DNA from: Chloroflexota bacterium
GTDB taxonomy: Bacteria > Chloroflexota > Dormibacteria > Dormibacterales > Dormibacteraceae
Direction of reading: 5' to 3'
Assembly: GCA_005879675.1 (NCBI GenBank)
Contig: VBJE01000049.1
Span: forward strand, 1-8,968
Length of the DNA stretch: 8,968 nucleotides
The position numbers and the translations under genes were made by a program. The notes below the pieces were generated by a model. It had not been told where the DNA came from and did no database searches. It saw only the letters and a program-made list of their open reading frames with translations. Of this stretch, positions 1 through 6,355 are shown in pieces; positions within the stretch are counted from its first letter, which is position 1; the number at the start of each line of letters is the position of its first letter.

Positions 1-79
1 CATCCTCTTCGAGACCGACTACACGAACCAGCGCGGGGACCTCGTGGCCCGCCTGCGCGGGACGATGATCAGGCGATGA
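1..79 (+). CDS. MaoC-like / FAS1-like dehydratase, C-terminal fragment
   Basis: Only the last 25 codons are in the window; the reading frame begins at base 2 and ends with TGA at 77-79. The tail contains TDYTNQRGDLVARLRGT, which resembles the final beta strand of the MaoC-like N-terminal (FAS1-like dehydratase) family, where a 'TNQRGE.VA' pattern closes the hot-dog fold. These proteins typically sit directly before a second, complete MaoC protein, and the pair forms a heteromeric (de)hydratase acting on enoyl-CoA or 3-hydroxyacyl-CoA. That is the arrangement here: the stop overlaps the next start as ATGA, so the two are probably translationally coupled. The family call rests on a short stretch plus the neighbour. 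Confidence 0.6.
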   Translation, partial: ILFETDYTNQRGDLVARLRGTMIRR

Positions 80-468
80 ACGTGCAGGTCGGCCAGGAGC
101 TGCCCGAGCTGGTCAAGCACCCGACGACGCGACAGCTCGTGCAGTACGCGGGAGCGCAGGGCGACTTCTACGAGATCCACTACGACCAGGAGTACGCGCA
201 CAGCGTCGCCCTCCCCGGAGTGATCCTGCATGGCTTGCTCAAGGCGGCTTTCCTCGGTCAGCTGGTGACCGACTGGTTGGGCGACACAGGAAGGCTCATC
301 ACGTTCGAGGTGAGCTATCGAGGCGTCGATGGGCCCGGGCATCCGTATCGATGCCGCGGCCGCGTCAGCGGCGTCGACGGCGACAATGTCGAGCTGGAGG
401 TCTGGGGCGAGGATGAGCACGGCAAGCGCACGACAATCGGCACCGCGAGCGTGGAGATGACGGCCTGA
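76..468 (+). CDS. MaoC family dehydratase (hot-dog fold)
   Basis: A 130-residue single hot-dog-domain protein, the usual length for a stand-alone MaoC-type (R)-specific enoyl-CoA hydratase / 3-hydroxyacyl dehydratase. The hydratase-2 motif is visible at residues 24-41 (YAGAQGDFYEIHYDQEYA); the likely catalytic pair is Asp30 and His35, five residues apart as in the family. A GVILHG segment follows near residues 68-73, matching the conserved 'PG.(L/I)..G' turn. The ATG overlaps the stop of the preceding MaoC-like fragment (ATGA), and its TGA overlaps the next ATG by one base (TGATG), so all three genes are likely one operon. The 'GDFYxIHYD' version of the motif is common in the two-subunit dehydratases of sterol and fatty-acid catabolism in Actinobacteria. 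The acyl-CoA substrate cannot be read from sequence. Confidence 0.88.
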   Translation: MNVQVGQELPELVKHPTTRQLVQYAGAQGDFYEIHYDQEYAHSVALPGVILHGLLKAAFLGQLVTDWLGDTGRLITFEVSYRGVDGPGHPYRCRGRVSGVDGDNVELEVWGEDEHGKRTTIGTASVEMTA

Positions 469-923
469 TGTTCACGTGGTACCTCGTCCTGAAGTTCATC
501 CACATCCTCGCGGCCATCGTGGCGGTGGGCTCGAATATCACGTACGGCGTCTGGAATGTTCGCGCGGCCAGGGACCCATCGCATCTCGGCTTCGCGCTCA
601 AGGGGATCAAGTTCCTCGACGACCGGATCGCCAACCCGGCCTACGGCGTGCTGCTGCTGACGGGGCTGATCTTGATGTTCGCCGGAAGCTTCGGCTTCAA
701 GCTCTGGATCATCATCGCCCTGGTCCTCTTCGCCGCCGTGGTCGTGCTTGGGGTCGCGTTCTACTCGCCGCTGCTCAAGAATCAGATCCGGCTGGTCGAC
801 GCCGGAGAGACCGCTTCGCCGGAATACGCGCGGCTCGCCGCTATGGGCGCGAGGTTCGGCCCTGGCCTGGGCATCATCGTGGTCGTCATCCTCGTCATGA
901 TGGTGTTCAAGCCCAGCCTGTAG
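468..923 (+). CDS. DUF2269 family integral membrane protein
   Basis: A 151-residue protein with about four membrane helices: residues 4-28, 58-75, 76-100 and 130-148. The first helix carries the LKFIHILAA pattern with His12, a feature of DUF2269 and of several four-helix membrane proteins in which such a histidine may bind haem; no function is established for this family. The pattern AxPAYG near residue 55-60 (ANPAYGVLLLTG) before the second helix also fits DUF2269. The ATG overlaps the stop of the MaoC gene, so it is the third gene of the + strand operon. Its last 142 bases (782-923) are also read on the other strand as the end of the membrane protein gene of the transporter operon, and no terminator separates the two converging genes. 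Family call fairly sure, function unknown. Confidence 0.8.
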   Translation: MFTWYLVLKFIHILAAIVAVGSNITYGVWNVRAARDPSHLGFALKGIKFLDDRIANPAYGVLLLTGLILMFAGSFGFKLWIIIALVLFAAVVVLGVAFYSPLLKNQIRLVDAGETASPEYARLAAMGARFGPGLGIIVVVILVMMVFKPSL

Positions 924-1657
924 ATCCAGACGATCGCCAGCACCGTCCCGTCGATGATGCAGTAGCCGGCAGCGATCACCGACGGTGGGTTACCCGATGG
1001 GATACCGGTCCATGGCGCCGCCGGCAGCCAGTACCAGTTCCCAAGCGACGTGCCGAAAATCTCAAGCTCGCTGACGATGACGAAGATCGCGGCGAACAGG
1101 GGCCAGCGCGGGGACCGCAGCAGGAAGTAGGCGAAGACCGGTAGGCACAGCGCTCCCTGGACGTCAATGCGTCCAGTCGCGAGCGGGAGGACCGTGAGTC
1201 CGAGCGCCGCCCAGACGCCGGCCGCGCCGAGCATCGCCTGGGCGACACGTCGCCCGTAGCGCTTGACCACGGGCGTCTGCGAGGCGAGCAGGCCGAACAG
1301 GTAGACGAGCCCGTGACCGGGCGGCACGAACAACGGCAGGTTGTGCATTCGATAGACGTAGATGCCCCAAACGAGAGAGCTGAAGATTTCGAAGCAGGTC
1401 GCGACGGCGACGCATATCCACACCTGCATCCGCTGCCCTTCCGGCGCTTTCAGCGCGGCGAGGTACAGCACGGCGAACGTGAGGAGCCCGAGCAAATGCT
1501 GCTGCCACGGGGCCGTAACTTTGCTGTCCGCAAGCAGCCCCAGAGGGACGTAGGCGAGGAGGTAGGCCTGCAGCCAGTAGGGCTGCAGGCCTTTAGCGAT
1601 TCGCTGGACTACTTGATCGTTCCCCGCTCGTCGATGAGGCTGCCCTGCAGCTTCCAC
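782..1657 (-). CDS. Uncharacterised multi-pass membrane protein, last gene of the liv-type operon
   Basis: I do not recognise this family. The reading frame has 291 codons from a GTG at 1657. About eight hydrophobic helices can be seen (roughly residues 28-43, 51-70, 78-101, 114-127, 138-158, 165-180, 186-203, 225-246). Distinctive segments are PPGHGLVY (112-119), ELEIFGTSLGNWYW (197-210) and PSGNPPSVIAAGY (220-232); the buried acidic residues Glu90, Glu197 and Glu199 are notable. The last 40 or so residues are Thr/Met/Pro/Ser-rich and simply mirror the DUF2269 gene on the opposite strand, so the functional protein probably ends near residue 250. The GTG lies 49 bases inside the upstream binding-protein gene, has no good ribosome binding site, and the first 25 residues look unstructured. 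No ATG or GTG lies between it and the first helix, so the start is uncertain. Position suggests co-transcription with the transporter; a role in transport is inference only. Confidence 0.7.
   Translation of the reverse strand: MEAAGQPHRRAGNDQVVQRIAKGLQPYWLQAYLLAYVPLGLLADSKVTAPWQQHLLGLLTFAVLYLAALKAPEGQRMQVWICVAVATCFEIFSSLVWGIYVYRMHNLPLFVPPGHGLVYLFGLLASQTPVVKRYGRRVAQAMLGAAGVWAALGLTVLPLATGRIDVQGALCLPVFAYFLLRSPRWPLFAAIFVIVSELEIFGTSLGNWYWLPAAPWTGIPSGNPPSVIAAGYCIIDGTVLAIVWIYRLGLNTIMTRMTTTMMPRPGPNLAPIAASRAYSGEAVSPASTSRI
1564..1592 (-). promoter_or_regulatory. Perfect 12-bp stem-loop just after the substrate-binding gene
   Basis: Bases 1564-1575 and 1581-1592 are exact reverse complements around a five-base loop (1576-1580), and each arm contains the palindrome CTGCAG. 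The stem begins 16 bases after the TAG stop of the binding-protein gene on the transcribed minus strand. There is no run of T after it, so it is not a standard intrinsic terminator. In transporter operons, strong stem-loops after the binding-protein gene often block 3' exonucleases or thin out downstream transcription; that is the likely role. It lies within the reading frame of the next gene (codons for KGLQPYWLQAY), so it may also slow translation there. Confidence 0.6.
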
Positions 1658-2847
1658 CCCGTGCCGGACCAGGTGATCACCTGCTCCTGCATGATCGGGA
1701 AGTGGTCGCTCGAGGTCGTCGTGACCTTGACGCCGGGCAGGAGAAACGGATTGGTCTCGCTGAGCTGGCTGCTGGCGATCTTCATCACGTTGGCCCGCGT
1801 CAGGTTGGAGCCGGCCTGCTTGAGCACGTCGACCATGGTGTAGGCGACGGCGACGCCGTAGATGTTGAAACCGTCACTTACGTTGCACGTCGAGCAGTTG
1901 GCGATGACCTGCTTGTAGAGCTTCATGCCCTCATCACTGGCCCACTGCGGGTCGGTCGGGTCCTTGATGTAGCTGACGCTCGTCACGTTCTTCAGCGCCG
2001 CGCCGGACTTTGCCGCCAGGCCCATGTAGACCTGCGGGTTGGACACCGAGTTCAGGTAGATCGTGGGTTCCCAGTGCAGTCCCGCGGTCACGAACGCGAG
2101 CGACTGGATCGAGGGCTTGGGGGTCGAGAACAGGAACAGCGTGTCGACCTGGGCCGCCTTCAGTTTCGTGAGCTGCGCGTACGGGTTGGCCGCCGTCACG
2201 TCGTAGCTCTCCTTGGCGACGATCATCGACGCCTTGTCGCCCAGGCCGTCGGTCAGGCCCTTCAGATAGTCCTGGCCGTAGTCGTCGTTCTGGTAGAGGA
2301 CGCCGATCTTGGCGCTGGGGTGGTTCTGGAGCACGTCCTTGGCGTAGAGCCGGGCCTCGCCCTGGTAGGGCGGCTGCCAACCGATCGTCCACTGGTTGGA
2401 GCCGAAGTCCTTCATGAAGGTCGTCGCGCCGGTGGCGACGAACAGCTGCGGGACCTTCTTGCCGTTCAGGTACTCACGTACGGAGGTCTGCGCCTGGGTG
2501 CCCAGGCCGCTGAACATGGCGAAGACCTGGTCGGACTCGACGAGCTGCTTGGTCAGCGGCACCGTCTGGGCCGGGTTGTAGGCGTCGTCGAGGATCTTGA
2601 ACTTGATCTTGCGGCCGTTGACGCCGCCCTGAGTGTTGTTGAGGTAGGTGAAGTACGCGTTCTCCGCGTTCGCGATCGTCCCGTAGGCGGCTGCCGGGCC
2701 GGAGAGGGCGATCGTGGTCCCGAGCAGGATCTGGTCGCTGGTGATACCGACGTCCGTTTGCGTCGTCGTGCCTGTGTTGCCGCCGCACGCGGCCATTGTC
2801 AGCAGGAAAGCCGCCACCGCGGCCAGCCTGGGTGTCGTCTTGCCCAT
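1609..2847 (-). CDS. livK: Branched-chain amino-acid-type ABC transporter substrate-binding lipoprotein
   Basis: A 412-residue extracytoplasmic solute receptor of the LivJ/LivK type (Peripla_BP_6 fold). The N terminus is a lipoprotein signal: basic MGKTTPR, a hydrophobic stretch, then TMAAC with lipid-anchoring Cys21, followed by a GGNTGTTTQ linker. The mature domain starts with VGITSDQILLGTTIALSGP (about residues 33-51), the standard first strand and loop of this fold, and continues with GGVNGRKIKF and VGVLYQNDDYGQDY-like segments of the two-lobed receptor. The ATG at 2847 follows a strong AAAGGAG at 2851-2857. It is the fifth gene of the operon, 31 bp after livM. Members of this family bind branched-chain amino acids, but also amides, urea or aromatic acids, so the gene symbol denotes family and not proven ligand. 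Confidence 0.93.
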   Translation of the reverse strand: MGKTTPRLAAVAAFLLTMAACGGNTGTTTQTDVGITSDQILLGTTIALSGPAAAYGTIANAENAYFTYLNNTQGGVNGRKIKFKILDDAYNPAQTVPLTKQLVESDQVFAMFSGLGTQAQTSVREYLNGKKVPQLFVATGATTFMKDFGSNQWTIGWQPPYQGEARLYAKDVLQNHPSAKIGVLYQNDDYGQDYLKGLTDGLGDKASMIVAKESYDVTAANPYAQLTKLKAAQVDTLFLFSTPKPSIQSLAFVTAGLHWEPTIYLNSVSNPQVYMGLAAKSGAALKNVTSVSYIKDPTDPQWASDEGMKLYKQVIANCSTCNVSDGFNIYGVAVAYTMVDVLKQAGSNLTRANVMKIASSQLSETNPFLLPGVKVTTTSSDHFPIMQEQVITWSGTGWKLQGSLIDERGTIK

Positions 2848-2878
2848 ACAAACTCCTTTCGCTTTGATGATTTTGTAT
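2846..2878 (-). promoter_or_regulatory. AT-rich spacer with ribosome binding site and inverted repeat before the binding-protein gene
   Basis: The 31-base gap between the livM stop and the binding-protein start is far more AT-rich than its surroundings. It carries a good Shine-Dalgarno sequence, AAAGGAG (2851-2857, minus strand), five bases before the ATG. Bases 2846-2852 (ATACAAA on +) and 2872-2878 (TTTGTAT on +) form a 7-bp inverted repeat whose stem overlaps the start codon and places most of the Shine-Dalgarno in a 19-base loop. Most other genes of the operon overlap and lack a clear site, so this gap probably lets the binding protein be made in larger amount. Confidence 0.5.
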
Positions 2879-3967
2879 TTAAACAGTCTGAGGGTCGGGA
2901 GGCATCTGTCCAGTCTTGGGATCGGGCGCCCCGCGCAGGCGGCGGTCGAGGGTCGCGTAGCCCGACCGGATCAGGCCGACCATGCCGTTCGGAGCGAACA
3001 TCATGATCAGGATCAGGATCACGCCGTAGGAGACGGCCGGTCCCGCGTTCTTCACCGTGGACGTGATCTGGTCGGGGAGCCAGGTCTGGCTGGGGACCCA
3101 CTGGTTGGATCCGATGGGCAGGAAATAGGCGAAGATCGCCCCCAGGAGCGGACCCGGGATCGAGGCCAGGCCGCCGACCACCGCGCCGACCAGGAGCTGG
3201 ATCGAGAGCGAAACAGGGAAGGTGTCGGCGCTGATGAAGCCGGTCGAGAGCGCGAAGAGAGACCCTGCCGTGCCGGCGTAGAACGCGGAGATGCCGAACG
3301 CGAGGGTCTTGAAGCCGGCCACATTCACACCGGACGCGGCAGCCGCCACCTCGCCGTCGCGGATGGCGCGCATCGCGCGCCCGGGTCGGCGGCGGGCCAG
3401 GTTCCACGCGAGCCAGAACAGAATCAGGGCGCAGGCCAGCGTGATGTAGTAGATCCACTGGTCGCTCGTCATCGCCGTGCCGGTCACCGCGCCGAAGACG
3501 TCGCTGGCAAGTTGCGGTGGGTCGGGCTGGACGATGAGGATCCCTTGCACGCCTCCGGTCAGGTCCGCCGGTCGTTTGATCAGGCTCGGGGTCACGACCG
3601 CGAGCGCGAAAGTCGCCAGCGCAAGGTACAGGGGCGAAAGGCGAAGAGACGGGATGCCGAAGAGAAAACCGACCACGCCCGTGACCACGGCCGCGATCGG
3701 GACGGTGGCGAGGTAATCCATCTTGTAGCGGTGGGCGAGGATGGCCGAGATGTAAGCGCCCATGGCCATGAAAGCGCCGTGGCCAAGCGACAGCTGGCCG
3801 CTGTAGCCGACCAGGATGTTCAAACCCATGATCGCGATGGCGAGGATGAGGGCCTGCGCCCACTCGCTTGCGAGAAAGCTGCTGATCACGGTCGGAAAGC
3901 CGAGGAAGAAGATCACGACCAGGAGGACCAGCCAGTAGCGCGGCGGGGCCGTGCGGATGCGCTGCAT
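2879..3967 (-). CDS. livM: Branched-chain amino-acid-type ABC transporter permease, LivM family
   Basis: A 362-residue inner-membrane permease of the BPD_transp_2 fold. The LivM signature GYSGQLSLGHGAFMAMGAY is at residues 54-72, and a cytoplasmic loop RRPGRAMRAIRDGEVAAAASGVN after the middle helices is the ATPase-contact (EAA-like) region typical of the family. The first helix starts about residue 11 after a short basic leader; a hydrophilic tail (GAPDPKTGQMPPDPQTV) follows the last helix. With LivH it forms the heterodimeric channel that receives ligand from the binding protein. Its ATG overlaps the LivH stop by one base (TGATG). Length and motifs are normal for the family, with no sign of damage. 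Confidence 0.94.
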   Translation of the reverse strand: MQRIRTAPPRYWLVLLVVIFFLGFPTVISSFLASEWAQALILAIAIMGLNILVGYSGQLSLGHGAFMAMGAYISAILAHRYKMDYLATVPIAAVVTGVVGFLFGIPSLRLSPLYLALATFALAVVTPSLIKRPADLTGGVQGILIVQPDPPQLASDVFGAVTGTAMTSDQWIYYITLACALILFWLAWNLARRRPGRAMRAIRDGEVAAAASGVNVAGFKTLAFGISAFYAGTAGSLFALSTGFISADTFPVSLSIQLLVGAVVGGLASIPGPLLGAIFAYFLPIGSNQWVPSQTWLPDQITSTVKNAGPAVSYGVILILIMMFAPNGMVGLIRSGYATLDRRLRGAPDPKTGQMPPDPQTV

Positions 3968-4845
3968 CAGACCCTGCGCGTCGCGGCGCGGCCGAAGAGG
4001 CCGTTCGGCTTCAGGATCAGGACGAGGATGATGATTCCGAGCCCGAACGCAAGCTGAAGGTCACCAGCGTTGGGGATGTACGCGCCCGCGAGGTTCACCG
4101 TGACGCCGACCAGGAGTCCGCCGACGACGGCGCCGAGCGGGCTCTCGATGCCACCGAGGACCGCCGCCGCGAAGGCGTAGATGATGATCGTCTGCATCAT
4201 GTTCGGCTCGAGCAGCAGGATTGGCGCGACCATCATTCCGCTTACCGCTCCGACCGCGGAGGCAAGGCCCCAGCCCAGCGCCAGCATCCAGCTGACATGG
4301 ACGCCGAGCAGCCTGCTCGCCTCCGGATGGTGGGCCGCGGCGCGCAGCGTCAGCCCGACGGTCGTGTGCTGGAGCAGGAGGTAGATCGCGAGCAGGACGA
4401 GGCCTGAGACCGCGATCACGCCCAGGTCGCGGTAGCTGATGAACACGCCACCGAGGTCGACGCTGTCCGGTGAGAACGGGCTCGCGAACGAGCGCGGCAC
4501 GTAACCCCAGAGGAAGCCCGCGACGCCGTTGACGAGCGTGGCGAGGCCGAGCGTGATGATGACCAGGGTCAGGACGGGTGCGCGCTCGACCGGCCTGATG
4601 ACGACGCGCTGGATGAGGATTCCGCCACCGAACGCGAGCACCATCGTGACGGGGAACGCGATCCAGAAACTCATACCCGCGTTGACCAGCGTGTACGCGA
4701 TGAACGTCGCGAACATCGCCATCTCGCCCTGCGCGAAGTTGACCAGTCCCATCGCGTTGTAGATGAGGACTAGGGCCAGCGCGAGGCTGGCGAAGATGGC
4801 TCCGGTCGAGATCCCGCTGACGACAAGCTGCAGGAACTCTTGCAT
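3967..4845 (-). CDS. livH: Branched-chain amino-acid-type ABC transporter permease, LivH family
   Basis: A 292-residue inner-membrane permease, the usual LivH length. It opens with the family pattern LQLVVSGISTGAIFASLALA and YNAMGLVNFAQGEMAMF (about residues 29-45), in which VNFAQGE is diagnostic. The ATPase-contact loop is seen at LRAAAHHPEASRLLGV, and the protein ends with LILKPNGLFGRAATRRV, where KPNGLFG is the standard LivH C-terminal signature. It would pair with LivM to form the membrane channel. The ATG overlaps the livF stop by one base (TGATG on the minus strand), indicating coupled translation. There is no clear ribosome binding site of its own. Confidence 0.94.
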   Translation of the reverse strand: MQEFLQLVVSGISTGAIFASLALALVLIYNAMGLVNFAQGEMAMFATFIAYTLVNAGMSFWIAFPVTMVLAFGGGILIQRVVIRPVERAPVLTLVIITLGLATLVNGVAGFLWGYVPRSFASPFSPDSVDLGGVFISYRDLGVIAVSGLVLLAIYLLLQHTTVGLTLRAAAHHPEASRLLGVHVSWMLALGWGLASAVGAVSGMMVAPILLLEPNMMQTIIIYAFAAAVLGGIESPLGAVVGGLLVGVTVNLAGAYIPNAGDLQLAFGLGIIILVLILKPNGLFGRAATRRV

Positions 4846-5558
4846 CAGTAACCCAGGTACGAGCGGCGCACCGACTCGTTGTCCTGCAGCTCGGCGCTCG
4901 CGCCGTGGACCGCCACTCGGCCGACTTCCAGCACGTACGCGGACGACGACAGGTCGAGCGCAATGCGCGCGTTCTGCTCCACGAGCAGCACCGCCACGTC
5001 GCTGGTCTGGTTGATGCTGCGGATGATCTCGAAGATGGAGCGCACGACTATGGGCGCAAGCCCGAGCGACGGCTCGTCGAGCAGCATGAGGCGCGGGCGC
5101 ATCAACAGCGCGCGGGCGAGAGCGAGCATCTGCTGCTCACCGCCCGAGAGGGTGCTCGCGGACAGGCGCCGCCGCTCCTTGAGCACGGGAAAATACTCGA
5201 AGACTCGGTCGTAGTCCTTCGCCACCTCGGCCTTGTCCCGGCGCAGATGCGAGCCGAGCTTCAGGTTCTCGTCGACGGTGAGCTCAGTGCAGATGCCTCG
5301 GCCTTCGGGCACGTGGGCGATCCCCCGCCGGACGACGTCTTCGGTGCCCGTCCGGCGAAGAGAGCGACCGGCGAAACGAATGTCGCCCGTCCAGCGCACT
5401 CCGCCTGTGATCGCGCGCAGCGTGGTCGTCTTGCCCGCCCCGTTCGCGCCCAGCAGGGAGACCACCTGACCCTCCAGCACGGACAGCGAAACTCCGTGCA
5501 GCACCGACGTCGATCCGTAGCCGGCCCGCACGTTCTCGAGCTCTAGCAACGCTGTCAT
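4845..5558 (-). CDS. livF: Branched-chain amino-acid-type ABC transporter ATPase, LivF family
   Basis: A 237-residue ABC ATPase. Visible motifs: Walker A GANGAGKTT at residues 37-45; the LivF-specific VPEGRG segment after the Q-loop region; an orthodox LSGGEQQ signature; Walker B LMLLDEPSLGLAP; and VEQNARIAL, where Gln sits at the switch position usually held by His, as in LivF proteins. The start at 5558 gives MTALLELENVRAGYG, the normal LivF beginning, and overlaps the livG stop as ATGA. The open frame continues 143 codons further upstream, but only as an out-of-frame reading of livG, so that longer start is rejected. It forms the ATP-driven motor together with LivG. Confidence 0.94.
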   Translation of the reverse strand: MTALLELENVRAGYGSTSVLHGVSLSVLEGQVVSLLGANGAGKTTTLRAITGGVRWTGDIRFAGRSLRRTGTEDVVRRGIAHVPEGRGICTELTVDENLKLGSHLRRDKAEVAKDYDRVFEYFPVLKERRRLSASTLSGGEQQMLALARALLMRPRLMLLDEPSLGLAPIVVRSIFEIIRSINQTSDVAVLLVEQNARIALDLSSSAYVLEVGRVAVHGASAELQDNESVRRSYLGY

Positions 5559-6319
5559 GCCGCGCCTAGATAGGCCTCGATCACGGCCGGGTTGCGCTGC
5601 ACCTCCGCCGGGCTGCCCTCGGCGATCTTCTTGCCGAAGTCGAGGACCACTACGCGGTCCGAGATCCCCATCACGAAGGCCATGTGGTGCTCCACCAGCA
5701 GCATCGTCACCCCGAGGTCGGTGTGGACGCGGCGCAGCAGCTTCGCCATCGCGTCCACCTCCTCGTGGCTGATGCCGCCGGCGGGTTCGTCGAGGAGCAG
5801 CAACCGCGGTCGTGAGACCAGGGCCCGCGCCAGCTCGACCCGCTTCTGGATGCCGAAGGGAAGCGCCGCCACCGGCCGCTCGGCGTGGGTGGAAAGCCCG
5901 ACGAAGTCGATCATCTCCAGGGCTCGCTTGCGCGCCGCGGACTCGGCCGTCACCGCGGCGGGCAGCGGGATGGAAGCCTGCACCCATCCACTCCGCGTCT
6001 GCACGTGGTCGCCGACGAGCACGTTGTCGAGCACGGTCATGGACCGGAACAGGGCGACGTTTTGGAACGTGCGCGCGAGCCCGTGCCGGATGACGTTGTG
6101 CGCGCGGATGGACTGCACGGGGTTTCCGTCGATGAGTACCGTGCCGTGGCTCGCGCGGTACACGCGGGTGATGACGTTGAAGAGCGTTGTCTTTCCCGCG
6201 CCGTTCGGCCCGATGAGCGCGACGACCTGCCCGGCCTCGACGTCGAATGACACTCGGTCGAGGGCGACGACTCCTCCGAAGCGGACGCTCAGGTCTTTGA
6301 CCTCGAGGAGTGCCCCCAC
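5555..6319 (-). CDS. livG: Branched-chain amino-acid-type ABC transporter ATPase, LivG family
   Basis: A 254-residue ABC ATPase, first gene of the transporter operon. Motifs: Walker A GPNGAGKTT at residues 37-45, Q-loop RTFQN with Gln86, Walker B LLLLDEP at 173-179, and the switch region VEHHM with His211. The signature reads LPFGIQKR (153-160) instead of LSGGQ; this departure is known in LivG-like proteins and should still be active. A stretch at 106-129 (VQTRSGWVQASIPLP...) is the LivG insertion before the helical domain. The start is a GTG at 6319 giving MGALLEVKDLSVRFGG, the usual beginning; no Shine-Dalgarno precedes it, and a candidate -10 box lies seven bases upstream, so it may be read from a leaderless transcript. 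The start codon also falls inside the outer arm of an inverted repeat. Confidence 0.93.
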   Translation of the reverse strand: MGALLEVKDLSVRFGGVVALDRVSFDVEAGQVVALIGPNGAGKTTLFNVITRVYRASHGTVLIDGNPVQSIRAHNVIRHGLARTFQNVALFRSMTVLDNVLVGDHVQTRSGWVQASIPLPAAVTAESAARKRALEMIDFVGLSTHAERPVAALPFGIQKRVELARALVSRPRLLLLDEPAGGISHEEVDAMAKLLRRVHTDLGVTMLLVEHHMAFVMGISDRVVVLDFGKKIAEGSPAEVQRNPAVIEAYLGAA

Positions 6320-6353
6320 GCGCCGAATACTAAGTTCGGCGGTGTCGCGTGGG
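6315..6353. repeat. Nested inverted repeat over the livG promoter and start codon
   Basis: Inner repeat: CGCCGAA (6321-6327) and TTCGGCG (6335-6341), a perfect 7-bp pair with a seven-base spacer that covers the candidate -10 box. Outer repeat: CCCACGCG (6315-6322) and CGCGTGGG (6346-6353), a perfect 8-bp pair that includes the GTG start of livG. As RNA, 6315-6320 pairs with 6348-6353 and stacks on the inner stem with a six-base bulge. As DNA, the inner 21-bp palindrome has the size and symmetry of a dimeric repressor operator. No T run follows, so it is not a standard terminator. Confidence 0.6.
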
Positions 6354-6355
6354 AA
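6320..6355 (-). promoter_or_regulatory. Candidate leaderless promoter of the liv-type operon
   Basis: On the minus strand, TTCCCA (6350-6355, four of six matches to TTGACA) and TAGTAT (6327-6332, four of six to TATAAT and fitting TANNNT) are separated by 17 bases. The -10 box ends seven bases before the GTG of livG, which would put the transcription start on the start codon. This agrees with the absence of a ribosome binding site. The whole element fits in the 36 bases between the stop of the upstream gene and livG. The boxes are imperfect, so this is a candidate. Confidence 0.45.

Noticed and set aside
476..1144. A 222-codon + strand frame overlapping DUF2269
   Set aside because: Arg/Gly/Pro-rich shadow frame; the DUF2269 frame and the antisense membrane protein frame explain the same bases much better.
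1564..1592. Intrinsic terminator at the end of the transporter operon
   Set aside because: The stem is strong, but no T run follows on the transcribed strand and the next gene's frame continues through it.
1702..4057. Two long + strand open frames (1702-3006 and 2714-4057, over 430 codons each)
   Set aside because: They lie antisense to the binding-protein and livM genes, are rich in Arg, Gly, Asp and His with no recognisable domain, and match the pattern of GC-rich shadow frames.
5559..5987. Longer start for the livF gene
   Set aside because: The extra 143 residues are an out-of-frame reading of livG; the family start and the ATGA junction fix the start at 5558.
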